This document shows, piece after piece, positions 1-12,225 of a DNA stretch of 64,000 nt. A model generated the notes under the pieces. It saw nothing but the letters and a program-made list of their open reading frames with translations. It searched no databases and was not told the DNA's origin. Both the position numbers and the translations under genes were made by a program. Source of the DNA: Selaginella tamariscina. Lineage: Eukaryota; Streptophyta; Lycopodiopsida; Selaginellales; Selaginellaceae. How positions within the stretch are numbered: position 1 is the first letter of the stretch; each line of letters opens with the position of its first letter. The stretch spans positions 434,001 to 498,000 of the forward strand of contig PUQB01000013.1 in the NCBI GenBank assembly GCA_003024785.1, written 5' to 3'.

Positions 1-1056
1 ACCCAATATGACATAGGCAGTGAGAAGAAAGTGTACATCCCACAGTGTTCCCCTCCGGTAGTCTATCAAAGATATACTTCACACCTTCAATCTCTCCGCG
101 TTGTATGTAAGCGTTTGTGATGGTTTTTAACGAAACCGAGTCCTGTTCCGGCATGTCTTCAAAGATCTCCCTCGCTTTTGACATATGCCCTTCTCGGGCA
201 TATGCAGTTAACAAGATGGTCCAAGTGAGTAAGTTTCTAGCCGGCATTCTGAAGAAGATATCGGACGTGCCCATGAGATCACCGGACTGGAGATATGCAC
301 AGAGAAGGGAGTTCCACGAAGGTATATCTGGACATTCAATTGTATCAAACACTGCTTTGGCCTCGGACAGATGCCCGTTCTGGGCATATGCGGAAACCAT
401 TGCATTCGACAACACAACGTCGAGCCGAGGTGAGCTCTCAAAGACCCTCTTCGCGAGACTAAGGTGTCCTGAACTGGAGTGGAAGTCTACCATAACTGTG
501 TACGTTACAAGGTTCTTCTGTGGCATTGCATCAAAACACTCAACGACTTGCTGCATATGCCCGTGTCCGGCATATGCAGACAGCATGGTGTTCCAGGAGA
601 CCAGATTCTTACCCGGCATAGAATCGAACAACTTCTTTGTCTCCTCGAGACTATCCTCTGCAAACCACCATCATCACCGAGTTCCACGAAGAGATATCTC
701 TACGAGGCATTGTATTGAAGAACAGCACAGCCTCCTGCAGATGCCCAGCTTGGGTATATGCATTCAACATGGAGTTCAGGCATGTTATGTCTATCTCCGG
801 GAGCCTATCAAACACACTCTTGGCCGTCTCGAAATCCCCATTCTGAGAGTATGCATTCAACATGGTCGTGGCAGAGATTAGATTCAACTGCGGAATGTTG
901 TGGTAGAGCTCTATCGCCTTATGTAAATGCCCATTCCTGGCATATGCAGTCAAGAGAGTACACCATACCACAAGGTCCCGTTGCTCGAGACTGTGAAACA
1001 TCCTCTCTGCTCTCTCAGCGTCCCCTACGTCCACCACTGCAGACATAACACAATGA

Positions 1057-1091
<35 letters not shown>

Positions 1092-1600
1092 TAACACCCA
1101 CATACATGTTGTCAAGACGGGAGTGTATGAGGCAATGCTATGCTCCGGCATTTCTTCGAGGATTTCCAGTGCTTCCCGCAAATGCCCATTCTGGGCAAAT
1201 GCAGTAACCACTGTGTTCCAAGAGATGATATTACGAACAGGTGCCTGATTGAAGAGCCGAACGCAGCTATGTATATCTCTGTTCTCTGAGAAGGCAGCCA
1301 GCATTGTGTTCCAGGAGATCAAATCCTTATCCGGCATTGTTTCAAAGACCCGTTCTGCTTCATGGATATGCCCTGTCTTGGCATTGCATCCAGCATGGTA
1401 GTCCACGAAACTAAACACTGCTGTGGCATTAAATCGATGTTCTCTGGGCCTCCAGTAGCAGACCTCTGTTACCGTATATCTGTAACATCTCGTTGCAGCA
1501 AACACGGTCCCATGGGCATCCTGTGAAAGAGCTCGTGTGCTTTCTCCAGTTGCCCATTCTTCACATATATTGAAAGGTTAGCAAACGCGTCCATAACCCC
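1..1600 (-). pseudogene. PPR (pentatricopeptide repeat) gene, frame-broken, 3' end outside window
   Basis: The minus strand encodes a run of ~31-residue S-type PPR repeats with the usual signature: MP.(R/K)(N/D)..SWN.M, then AYA.NGH..EA..(V/L)F. PPR proteins bind organellar RNA, one repeat per base, for editing, splicing or stability. The longest open stretch is 651-1505. Repeats continue to position 1 in another frame and the coding region leaves the window. An intron lies near 1040-1115; its minus strand runs from a GT-rich donor through (CT)n and (CA)n to an acceptor TCTGCAG at about 1041. Frame steps are visible near 670, near 30, and two or more between 1380 and 1510. Intact repeats sit on both sides of each step, so this is either a recent pseudogene or a gene with sequence errors. 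PPR identity is sure; functional state is not. Confidence 0.8.
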
Positions 1601-1617
1601 CACTACTACCTATGCGT

Positions 1618-1690
1618 GTTGTGTGCGTGTGTGTGTGTGTATGCGCGCGCGTGCGTGCGTGTGCGTGTGTTTGTGTGTGTGCATGAGTGA
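1618..1690. repeat. GT/GC-rich microsatellite
   Basis: Alternating GT with short CGCG runs, upstream (in the minus-strand sense) of the broken PPR locus. It may be the inside of a 5' intron of that gene, because a candidate donor CATAG|GTAGTAG lies beside it on the minus strand. No coding potential. Confidence 0.7.
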
Positions 1691-1787
1691 GGAGAGAGGG
1701 GTAGAATATATAATTTTACAAGTTTGGTAAATCAGGGCCATTTTTGGTATTTTCCCATAATACACGATATGGTTGTGCTGTATGCAT

Positions 1788-2004
1788 GAGAGAGAGAGAG
1801 AGAGAGAGGGGGAGAGAGAGAGGGGGGGGGGAGAGAGAGAGAGAGGGGAGAGAGAGGGAGAGGGAGAGGGGGAGAGGGAGAGGAAGAGAGAGTTAGGTTG
1901 GTGAATGGAGGTCTCCTCAGGACGATATGGTTGTTGTCGTTTGAGAGAGAGAGAGGGAGAGAGGGAGAGGGAGAGCGAGAGGGAGAGGGAGAGGGAGAGA
2001 GAGT
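1788..2004. repeat. GA-rich (purine) tract between two PPR loci
   Basis: Nearly pure GA/GGA purine strand in two blocks (1788-1890 and 1944-2004) separated by a short unique segment. It sits directly upstream of the ATG of the PPR gene at 2029 and so makes up its promoter or 5' leader. GA/CT tracts of this kind are common in plant core promoters and can bind GAGA-type factors. Open frames read through it encode only Ser/Leu/Pro runs and are not genes. Confidence 0.8.
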
Positions 2005-2028
2005 TTTTCTATGCAAACAGGTTAAAAC

Positions 2029-4216
2029 ATGTTAGTTGAGCAACAACCACAGCCGAGATGGCAATCTTCTTCTTCACGGGCATCACGAGGCACGCAGTCT
2101 CTGTTTGCAGGGCTACTGAGATCCTGTGGTACTGCGAAGGATATATCCAAGGGAAGGCACATACACACGCAGATCTTATCTAGTGAATGCAAAGAGGACA
2201 AGTACTTAGCCAACTTGGTGATCCAGATGTATGGGAAATGCGGGAGCATGGAGGAGGCACGCAAAGTGTTTGAGTCTCTAGACGAGCCCGACTTGTTCGC
2301 CTGGAACATCCTTCTCACTGCATATGCCCAGAATGGGCATCTCCAGGAGGCGAAGAGTCTCTTCGATACCATGCCGGAGCGAGACGTTGTCTCCTGGAAT
2401 GCCATGCTAGCTGCATACTCACAGAACGGGTGCCTCGAAAGCGCCAAAGATCTCTTTCAGGAAATGCCGAAGAAGAACGTTGTCTCATGGAACGCGATGG
2501 TTACTGCATTTGCCCAGAAGGGAGATTTACAATCTGCGGAGAGTCTCTTCAAGGAGATCCCCAAGAAGAATGGTGTTACGCTCACGGTCATGTTGCAGCT
2601 CTACGCTGAGAAGGGCTACTTAGAGGAAGCGCAGGCGGTGTTTGACAGGATCGAGGAGCCGAATGTTGTCTCGGGGTGTGCTTCTACAGGCGTACGCTCA
2701 GAACGGGCATATCGAGGATGCAAAGCGGGTGTTCGATATGATACCGGAACGGAGCATCATCTCTTGGACTACAATGGTGGTTGCATATGCCCAATTCGGG
2801 CAACTTGAGGAAGCGAAACACATGTTTGATAAGATGCCCAGATGGGACATGGTATCGTGGAATGCAATGCTTCAAGGATATGCCAGGAACGGGCATCTGG
2901 AAGAGGCCAAGAAGATGTTTGATGCGATGCCAGAGAGAAACGTGGTTACATGCACTTCTATAGCTCAGGTCTACGCCACACAAGGAGAGTTTCACTTCGG
3001 CTCCATGCCGGAGCAGAACCTCGTTGCGTGGAATGCCATGGTAACGGCTTACGGAGAGAGTGGTAACCTCGAGGGTGCAAAGTTGACGTTCGATAGAATG
3101 CGGGAACGTAACACAATCTCCTGGACTGCAATGCTGCAAGCCTACGCCCGAAACGGGCATGTCGAGGGTGCTAAACACATCTTCGAAGCGATGCCGGAGA
3201 GAGACACAGTTTCCTGGGTAGCCATGCTACATGCGTATGGCCAGGGCGGCCACATGGATGCACTCGAGAAGGTGTTCAGAGAAATGCCGGAGAGGAACTT
3301 GATTGTGTGGACCGCTCTACTGTCCGCATATGCCGAGTGTGGGAACTTACAAGACGCCAAGTCGACCTTTGACAGGATGCCGGAGCGGAACGTCGTAAGC
3401 TGGACGACGATGTTACAGGCGTACGCCCGAGCGGGAGACGTGGAGTCCGCCAGGAGCGTGTTTGACACAATGGCACAGAGGAACCTTGTGTCGTGGACCA
3501 CCATGCTCCAGGCATATGCCCAGAAGGGACACCTAGAGGAGTGCGAGAAAATCTTTCGCGGGCTCCCGGAACGGAGCCCTGTCTCGTGCACGAGCATGCT
3601 CCAGGCGTACGTGGAAAACGGGAGCCTGGAATCCGCAAAGGCGTTCTTCGACGGTATGAAAGACCGCGATTACGTCTCCTGGATAGTCATACTGCAGGCA
3701 TACATTACTTGCGGGGACTTGCTCCTCGCAGAGCGGCTCTTCGACACGCTTCCCCACCGGGAGATGATAGTGTGGACAGCGATGGAGGTTGCGTATGCCA
3801 ATGCAGGCCACGGAGAACGCGCGCTTGAGTATTTCCACGAGACGCTTGTGTTCGGAGACACAGTCGACGAGGTCTCGTTCGTGGGAGTTTTAGTTGCATG
3901 CAACCACATCGGTGACGTCGGGTTGGGCGTGTCGAAGCTCCGGTCTATGGAGTTTGATCACGGTTTAGTGGCAAAGATGGAGCATTACGGGAGTTTGGTG
4001 GGGGGTTTAGCGAAGACAGGTATGCTTTCCTCGGCGGAAGATCTGCTGAACTGTATACCCTTTCAAGTGGATGCCAAGCAGTGGGTGTCGCTACTGAGTG
4101 CATGCAGAACACACCACGATGCCGACCGGGCTGCCCGGGCCGCGGAGAGCGTGCTCGAGCTGGACCCAGGTAATGATGCCGCACATGTTCAGTTGTCTAA
4201 TATAATTGCTGGGTGA
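2029..4216 (+). CDS. PPR protein, S-repeat array with C-terminal E motif
   Basis: This intronless gene starts at ATG 2029 with the family's usual N-terminus: a helix ending LLRSCG, a GR.IH.QIL segment, then LVIQMYGKCGSMEEARKVF. About 15-17 S-type repeats follow, most ending AYAQNGHLEEAK and MPERNVVSWNAM. The C-terminus has the E motifs: EHYGSLVGGLAKTGMLSSAE..L..IPF..D...W.SLLSACR.H.D, then AAESVLELDP. There is no DYW domain. The expected role is sequence-specific organellar RNA binding, typically C-to-U editing with a deaminase supplied in trans. The frame changes once, near 2668-2672, where a codon pair for Ser-Trp appears to be two bases short (TCGGGG for TCGTGGGG). One repeat near 2985-3000 is shortened to QGEFHFGSMPEQN. 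It could be a young pseudogene, but the other ~720 codons are clean. Confidence 0.88.
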
Positions 4217-4748
4217 TGACGTCGTTATCACCACTTTATATGCTACACTTTGCCAAACTCATGAATGTCGAATCGCTCTCCGGAGTGAATGGACGATGTG
4301 TACTTTGCTTTGTTTAGTGGGATGGGTTCCAGTTGACCAGCTTGAGTACCTGACAATCGTGCGCGGTTCGATAATGACTAGCAGCTGGTTTTCACTCACA
4401 TACTGGGGATAAGTGGAATATGGGGAAGAATTGACTACGTTAAGATATATGCAGGTATATATATATATATATAATATATTACACCAATGTGAAAGAAACC
4501 TGAGAATGTGGGCTAAAATAGTGGATTAAGGGGCCCTCTTCAAAGTGGTGGCTTCCACTTAAAAGAAGAAGATATGATATTAACTCGTCGAGAGAATATA
4601 CAGACATTGCTGCTTGTGGTCCACACGCATTCCTCGGTTCTGCTCGGGTATGGGAAGGAGTTTAATAGGCTGCTAACGGATAATACAGTGCTTCGCTCCG
4701 TGGATTCCACTTCCTACTCGCGGTTCAATATGAATCTCGAGAGTTTAA

Positions 4749-4779
<31 letters not shown>

Positions 4780-5935
4780 TCCACCTCGTGGGATTTTGAA
4801 TAGTTTGTGGATAGGCAAGCATCTGAATGAATGCAGTCTAGTACAAAAGAATGTTATAAGTGAGCTTGTGTTATTAAGTGAACTTGTAATGTGACAAGGA
4901 CGTATCAACAAAGCTGCATGGCATGTTCTTTGCGCTTGTGTTGTCGTCATCCAAGATATTGCCAGCAACAGACTGTGTGTATTGTCTTATTCTTTGCTTC
5001 AGTCATAAATACACGGGAATATCACGTATACGTCTTATGCACGTAACATACATACACATACGGTATGTTCCATGTCTGATGTGTATGATGTTATATGATG
5101 ATGGGAGTACAGTCCACAAGCTCCGTGTTTACATCAGTTTCACATTGTATGTATATATATATATATACACACATGTACGTAAGGGTTTTTCACACAAAGC
5201 ATGTGCAAGCAAGGGCCTTGCTTTTATGAATGCATTTCCTTAGACATGTCTTTATGACATGAGCATCATAATTTTCATAACATTTTACACGTATGCTAAA
5301 AGAAAGCAAGGGAATCTAATGTTAAAATATCTGCTCTAAGACATCATCTCAAAGGATTCATATATATTTTATTCAATAAAGTATATATTCTTCAATATTT
5401 TTAATTAATTTTACATAACATCTTTATTATTATTATACTAATATATAGTTTTTTTTTTTTTTTTTTTCTATAGAAAATCTTTAAAAAATCATAAAATGCA
5501 GTTTTCGGGAAATGTTGTATTCGATTGATTGAGAGGGACTCGAACTTTGCAGCAGATTTGATTATACCCAATGTACAAAAGTACACATATATGCCTACCC
5601 TCCCAGGTGGTGATGCGTGTGTAGCAGAGGATTAATATTACTAAGCCTAATTATTTAATTAATATATGGTTTTAATTTATTTAAAGGAGAGAACATGTGC
5701 ATTCCTTGTACATATGTGATTGTTCCTTCTTGTGTGTATCCGATCATCATTTCAAACCCATCCCGTGCAAACACAGACAAAACATATGCCTAACCAGCTG
5801 TTGCAAATACAATATACATATATACACATAGGCAGCTCTATGAGATCTGTATCGGAGAACAAACGGAAATTCAGATTTGATGTACATACAGAAACAAAAG
5901 ATGGGAAATTCTTCACCTAGTTAGTGCAATATCTC
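4217..5935. other. Intergenic, no gene seen
   Basis: This spacer is AT-rich, with a (CA)n tract at 4748-4778, (AT)n tracts near 4455 and 5150, a poly-T run near 5450-5467 and several AATAAA-like signals (for example near 5375). The open frames here are short, show no conserved pattern and include microsatellite translations. Nothing supports a gene. Confidence 0.6.
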
Positions 5936-6298
5936 TCAGTAGAGAAAGAAGGAGTACCTCATCCCGCTCTGAACCATCATGTAGTGCCTGTCTGCGAGAG
6001 AGGGATCCTGCCTGAGCCAGACCCGGAGACGGGCGTCGCGGAGGGCGTCGCCCGTCCCCATGCTGTCGAAGTAGTCCGACATGTAGTGATCACCCAGACC
6101 GCAGAAGTTGCTCAGTAGCATCATTGGGAACTTCATGACCCGCCATATCACAGACGAATGATGCGGCCTGTTGTTGTTGTTGTTGTTGTTGTTGTTATTG
6201 TTGTTGTTTTCTTCTGCTTCGACAACCGGAGGATTCTCTTCATTGTTGTTGTTGTTGTTCTCTTGAGTTATCGAGTACTCGTCCATCACCTGCGACAT
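5936..6298 (-). CDS. Asparagine-rich small protein of unknown function
   Basis: I do not recognise the family. The minus-strand frame starting MSQVMDEYSITQE at 6298 has two poly-Asn runs (6 and about 13 residues) separated by EENPPVVEAEE. A well-composed, non-repetitive C-terminal part follows: SSVIWRVMKFPMMLLSNFCG, then LGDHYMSDYFDSMGTGDA and RDARLRVWLRQDPSLADRHY. That block has Trp, Met and charged residues typical of a real protein and holds a possible amphipathic or membrane-touching helix. A potential acceptor (ACTGGGCAG) and a (CT)n tract lie just upstream at 6320-6390, so a 5' exon is likely. The ATGAG|GTACTC near 5955 could be a donor, so the C-terminus is also uncertain. GTT/AAC repeats show this is a trinucleotide-expansion site. 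Confidence 0.45.
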   Translation of the reverse strand: MSQVMDEYSITQENNNNNNEENPPVVEAEENNNNNNNNNNNNNRPHHSSVIWRVMKFPMMLLSNFCGLGDHYMSDYFDSMGTGDALRDARLRVWLRQDPSLADRHYMMVQSGMRYSFFLY

Positions 6299-6725
6299 CC
6301 TTCTTTGCTTCTTCGATCTTATCTGTCTGCCCAGTATGAGAATTACCTGACACATGCTTGGAGAGAGAGAGAGAGAGAGGGAGAGAGATGTAGTTACTCT
6401 CTTACAATCTCTCGAATCCCATCGTTGGAGAGAGAGAAAAAAGTAGGATACGTTGGGGGATTTCGGACAGGACAAGCAGTTAAACTTTCTTTTGTATGGA
6501 GAATGGTGCAATGGCAGTGAAGGGAATCATGTGCATAACATGGGATTTGCAACTCCCCTATATATCCGCCATAGCCACCCGTCAAAATGCGTCCGTACCC
6601 GTCATTTCTTCGAATAAAAATATGCTCGTACGTATTCAAAAATAATGATTAATGATTTTATGTGTATACACTAAAATGAGAATATTTCTTTCAATAGCGA
6701 GGTATATTCTATCATTTTAGGTTTA

Positions 6726-7184
6726 ATGAACAGGGGCTCTGTTTTAGGGTTCTTACGGATCACACATTTTGTGTGGAGATGGTGCTGCTGGGAACAGGTG
6801 GTGCGTGCCTGCGTGTGGGATACGATCCGTGTGCGTACAAGCGAGATCGAGAAAGATTGTGTGTGTGGCTCGTGGCGATTCGAATGAGAAGCCTGGTGCA
6901 GCGGAAATTAGCGGCGATGAGAGGCTGAGGAGCGGTCCGTTTGGGTTTGTCACGGACAATGAGTCGAGTAGGAGCGCGCTGCAGATGCCCAATGAGCCCT
7001 GGCAAGACGGCAATGTAGGCGTCATGATGTCGGTATGTCTGATCTGCATTGTCCAGTTACTATTTAAGTGCAACTGCACATTACGTACATACAGCATGTT
7101 CACACACACACGTCTATGTACTATTATGCAAGCTTATATAAATGAAAGGAAATGTACACAACGTGCGCGCGCGCACACACACAC

Positions 7185-7216
<32 letters not shown>

Positions 7217-9116
7217 GACAGACATGCACATAATGTTTTTTCAGGAAATAAAAGATAAAGGAAAAGAGTATGGGTTTTATGTTGATGTTGGAGAATTCAC
7301 TTGGTTTATTCGAGAGACAGGTATCATTATTATTAAAATTACACACACACATACATATCGTGTGTGTGTGTGAGGGAGAGAGAGAAAGATCACATTTGAC
7401 AGAACAGTATAAGCTATGCTATGATACATCATCATTTAGTCGATTATATTCTCATAGCTAATGCACGTGGTTACTTACAACTGAATTATTTAACAGGTTC
7501 TAAGGCTGCGAATAAGGGAACTGTAATTTTCCTTCATGGTGCACCATCTCAGTCATACAGCTATAGAAATGTCATGTCCCAGGTATGCATGCTTCATACA
7601 CCTAAATATGTATGTGCACAAATATATTTGTTTAATGAGAAAATGACTACATTCACTATTTAGCTTTCTAAGGCTGGCTACCGCTGTATTGCTCCCGATT
7701 GGCTCGGCTTTGGATTCAGTCAGGCGCCACAGCCTGTATACAGATTTTCTTACACAGGTTCGTACAATAATATATACATTACACGCACGTGTACATACAT
7801 ACGTATCTTTTGTATATTAAAATGTATATGCGTGTATTTGTATATAGTTAGAATAAGTAACATTTGAGTCCTGTTAGGCATAATGCAGAGGATGCTTATC
7901 ACAAGGAGCTCGACCAAGTACTTACTGAAATGGATGTTAATTCTCCATTTATCCTTGTAACCCAGGTAAATATATGTTCATACCCTCCCTCTCTCCCTCT
8001 CTCTATCTCTCTCTCACACACACACATTAGCTTTTCGATTTTTTAACAGGGTTTTCTTGTGGGATCTTATGGTTTAACCTGGGCACTTAAGAACTCACAA
8101 AGAATATCAAAACTGGTTATATTAAACACCCCATTAACAACCTCTGCTCCATTGCCTGGTCTATTTAATCAATTACGGTAAACCTTACTTGTATTAGTTC
8201 ATATATTAATTAATAATGTCGATAACTCTGATAAACTTTACAGATTCCCATTACTGGGTGAATTCATTTCCCAGGATGCAATGATGGCTGAAAAGTTCAT
8301 TGAGAAGGGCAGTGCGTAAGTTATCATTTTATATTAATTTATATCAATCAAATAATTATTAAATGAATTATTTAAATATCTATAAATTTTCACTTTTAAT
8401 TTTTTATATATATATATATATATTCTTTCCTGGACAGCTACGTGCTTAGCTTGAAAAGGCTGACGTGTACAGACTCCCTTACCTGGGTAGCAGTGGACCC
8501 GGATTTGGTAAACTTTATCCGCTACTAAATATGTTTGATATACAAATACATACATATATATATACACGGACACGAACAAACACACGTATGTGTAAGTTTA
8601 TATATACAATTAATTAATCTAACTTATTTAATTTAGTACATGTTGAACTAGTTATATTAATTGTAATAATTTAAGTTATTTTAATGAATTATTGTTATGT
8701 ATGTTTAGCTCTCTTGGAAGCTGCAAGAAAAGCCTCATTCAAGGACTTAATAACGACCATAAGCAATGGTTTTAAGAGGTAATTAAGTAAAGTAATTAAT
8801 TGTTCAGCTGATTGATTAAGTATTTTATCTAGCTGGGGAATTCCAACTTTAGTTGTGTGGGGAGAGGAGGATAAGTATTTGCCAAAGAGCGAAGCTATTT
8901 TGAGAAGCTTAACCCAGGCGTGATTAGCACTAAGTATATTGGTGGAGCTGGACACATGCCTCAAGAAGATTGGTAAGCTGTATATGTGTGTGTGTGTGTA
9001 CGTGCGTGTGTGTGTGCGGTTGTGTGTGTGTGTGTTGGTGGGTGGGCGTTTTGAATTTTGCATTTGCTTTCTGCAGGCCCGAGAAAGTAGCTGAAGCTTT
9101 AAGTGGCTTTCTTTAA
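6726..9116 (+). CDS. Chloroplast alpha/beta hydrolase, haloalkane dehalogenase-like (At1g52510-type)
   Basis: Eleven short exons give an alpha/beta-hydrolase fold protein: ~6726-7032, 7245-7320, 7497-7582, 7664-7757, 7878-7965, 8050-8177, 8244-8315, 8438-8507, 8709-8778, 8833-8972, 9077-9116. Landmarks in order are a transit-like Arg-rich leader with KIVCVA, the family block SGPFGFVTDN.SSRSA, oxyanion motif FLHGAPSQS, PDWLGFGFS, GFLVGSYGLTWALKN, LPYLGSSGPGF, VVWGEEDKYLP (acid turn), GAGHMPQEDWPEK (catalytic His) and end GFL. The nucleophile elbow reads TQGFLVGSYG rather than the classical QDWGG, so the substrate and even catalysis are uncertain. All introns begin GT and end AG. Single-base frame steps occur near 7878, 8445 and 8910 (the last in a T-run), and the start ATG is out of frame with the leader. 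The rest is so well conserved that sequence error is the likelier cause. Confidence 0.85.
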
Positions 9117-9189
9117 ATTTTATTTATTAATATATATATAAAATACAGACTATATGTGTTGTATATCTAAAATTTTTTAAGGCTTAAAT

Positions 9190-9214
9190 GGTTTAGGGTT
9201 TAGGGTTTAGGGCT
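9190..9214 (+). promoter_or_regulatory. Telo-box cluster (TTTAGGG)n upstream of PPR-DYW gene
   Basis: Three consecutive GTTTAGG units plus one degenerate unit lie about 80-100 bp before ATG 9294; CCCTA on the opposite strand recurs at 9255-9285. Telo-boxes are known plant promoter elements bound by TRB/Myb-type proteins and are frequent near housekeeping and translation-related genes. The array is too short to be an interstitial telomere. Confidence 0.6.
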
Positions 9215-9293
9215 TAAGGTTAAATATTAATCTAAAATGTATATATTTCAGTAAACCCTATTTTAACCCTAGTTATGAACCCTAGAGAAGGCC

Positions 9294-11288
9294 ATGATTT
9301 CTGACACAGTCGTCACATTTGGGAAATACAAAAGGCCAGCTCCTCGCCGCCCTCCCGGAAGACTATCTTCTATGGATGTCTCGGGAGCTACAAAGCAAAT
9401 GGAAAGGCCTTGCAATACAGGTGCGTATGTATGTGTATATGTCATATGTGTATACGATGTGTATGTGTGTGTATTTTGCATATACAGGCCCTCAATCAGG
9501 AGAAATGGGATGAAACCAATGGATTCATCAAAACCCGTCACAGTTTCTTCGTTGATCTTACCTTCCGGACGATACAGAGGCCATTCTCTTGGTTCCTTGC
9601 CCGATGATCAGCTCCAAATCATGGCTAAGCATGTGTTTTCTCCATGGGCCAGTATTGCTCAGCAGGTATATATTCTGTGAGAGAGAGAGTCATAGACCTT
9701 AAACAATACAATATACATATAACCTTGTATAATCATATAATATGTAAATGTACGACAGTATTCAATAGCAGGTACTTGATTTGAAGAACTCAAAGAATGT
9801 GGTAGACGTTGAGTCACTCAAGGAGCAAATCGCAAAGTGCAAGGATATAGATGAAGCAAAGAGAATATACCAGGCTGCAGTTGAATGTTTACACAAAGAC
9901 AGATTTATAGCCAACATGCTCATAGGAATGTTTGGCAGGTACGTGTATACGTGTGTTGTGTGTGTGTGTGTGTGTGTGGGTACATATCCATATTACATAC
10001 ATAAATGTCATATATAGGTGCAAAAGCGTTGAAGATGCCCGGAAAGTGTTTGATACGCTAGAATGTCCAATATATACTCGTATAACATCATGCTTAAGTG
10101 TTACACTCAGAACGGACGGCTCCAAGAAGCTTGGCAGATGTTTGATGAGGAGATGAGCGAGAAAAACTCTTATTCATGGAACATTATGCTTTCTGGACTG
10201 GCTAACATGGAAACTCTTAGCAATGTATGGAGGTACGTGTGTGTGTGTGATTGATCATATCTCTCTCTCTCTCTACGCACACACATCTATATAATTGCGT
10301 GCGTATACACTTGGACACATACGCAAATTTAAAAGGTTTTTGCACGGATGCCGGAGACAGACAAGAACATGGTCTCATGGAACATCCTGCTAATTGCATA
10401 TATAAACAATGGTCAGCTGTCGGAAGCGAGAACCATATTTGACATGCTCACACAGCACGATACTATCACATGGGGCACAATGGTCGAGGGATATGCCCGG
10501 TATGGGCATATACGTGAGGCTAGAGAGTTCTTTGATCGTCCACACACAAAGACAATTACATCGTGGGATACCATGGTACGTGCATATGCTAGTAATGGGT
10601 TTGTCAAAGAGACAAAGGAGATATTCAATCTTATTCCTGAGAAGGAGATAACAAGCTGGAATGCACTACTTGCAGCGTATGCTCTTAATGGACTTTTGCA
10701 GGAGGCTGAGTTACTGTTCTCTCAGATGAAATCTCATGATGAGTCTTCATGGTGCTTGCTACTAGACGGTTATTGCAGGAGGAGGAGATATAGATGGAGC
10801 GAACCGTGTGCTAAGCAGGATGTCTATGAATAAACTTTCCATGTACCACAGTCTGTTTATCGAGGGTTATGCTCGAAATGGTGACATAGAAGATGCAAGG
10901 AGGACATTCAATGGAATTTCAGAGAGCGGTCTTGATACACACACGCTCAATACTATGCTTTATGTGTATTCTGGGAAGGGGTATGTGCATGAGACCAAAG
11001 AGCTGTTTGATAAGCATGTTGAGAAGACGGATAATACGTCCTCCAACATGTTGGTGTCGGCTTACTCTCTGTGTGGGAACATGGAGATGGCTCGCATGCT
11101 CTTTGAGGAAATGGGACCTCGTAGGAACTTCTACTCATGGACTGCCCAAATAACAGGGTACGTGTGTGTGTGTGTGTGCGCACTAGTAACAACACATACA
11201 CCTGGCAGACATAGATACTTGTCTAAGTATATAGTATGCTCTATGCTAGTATTATATATACGCTGTGACAGCATAGTACAGAGACAGT

Positions 11289-11319
<31 letters not shown>

Positions 11320-12089
11320 CCACACACGCACACCACACCACACACACCACACACACACACACAGAAGTATATCATATCGTATCTTAGATGCTGATGCATC
11401 CAGTACTATCTTATCTGGATCTATATATTAACATAACTGATATCGTTTTTATCAGATATATTCACAACAATTGCTTTGAGGAGGCAGCAAATGCATTCAG
11501 AGAGATGCTTTCGGAAGGGGTCGATGCAAACCGCGTTGCGTTTAACCTGGATGCTTCTTTCAACAGGCAAATTAAACAAGGAGATTAAGGAGCTAAACAC
11601 AGAGATTAAAGAGTTTAACAAAGAAACTAACGAGTGTATCAAGTTCTTTACCTCAATAACCACCGATTATGGTATGTCTCCCACACTGGAGCACTATGAG
11701 TGCATGGTTCGAGTACTGGGATTAGAGGAAGGTGACGATCTCATGAGGAACATGCCACTCGAGCCTGATATGAGTATGTGGATAACATTGCTTGAGCACT
11801 GTAGTGTTCACAAGGATGTCCAGAGGTGCGAGAAGGTTGCATATGAGAAAATATTAGAGATGGATTCGGTACATAGTGATATTGAGCTTCAAATATATGG
11901 GATACTTGGCGAGGTTTATGAGAGAAATGGGAAGAAAAAAGAGCTTGCCAGCTTGAAGAAAGTGGTGAAGAGTAAAGGGCTGATGTATAATGCATGGTGT
12001 AGTATAGAGATTGGGAAGAAGGTTCATAAGTTCTGTGCTGGTGATACAAGTCACCCGTGGAACAAGCAGATTCGGAACGAGCTGCGAAG

Positions 12090-12123
<34 letters not shown>

Positions 12124-12180
12124 CAGAGTTGTGTTTTACAACCCCAGTATCCACACACTGGATTCCAATCGTGTATATGC

Positions 12181-12225
<45 letters not shown>

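Noticed and set aside
117-881. 254-codon plus-strand open frame
   Set aside because: It is the exact antisense of the PPR repeats on the minus strand (recurrent CPFWAYA, TTS.SGM patterns are reverse-complement PPR text).
4574-4894. 106-codon open frame after the PPR-E gene
   Set aside because: It runs through a (CA)n tract and has no conserved pattern.
9190-9214. Interstitial telomere
   Set aside because: Only about three perfect TTTAGGG units; better read as a promoter telo-box.
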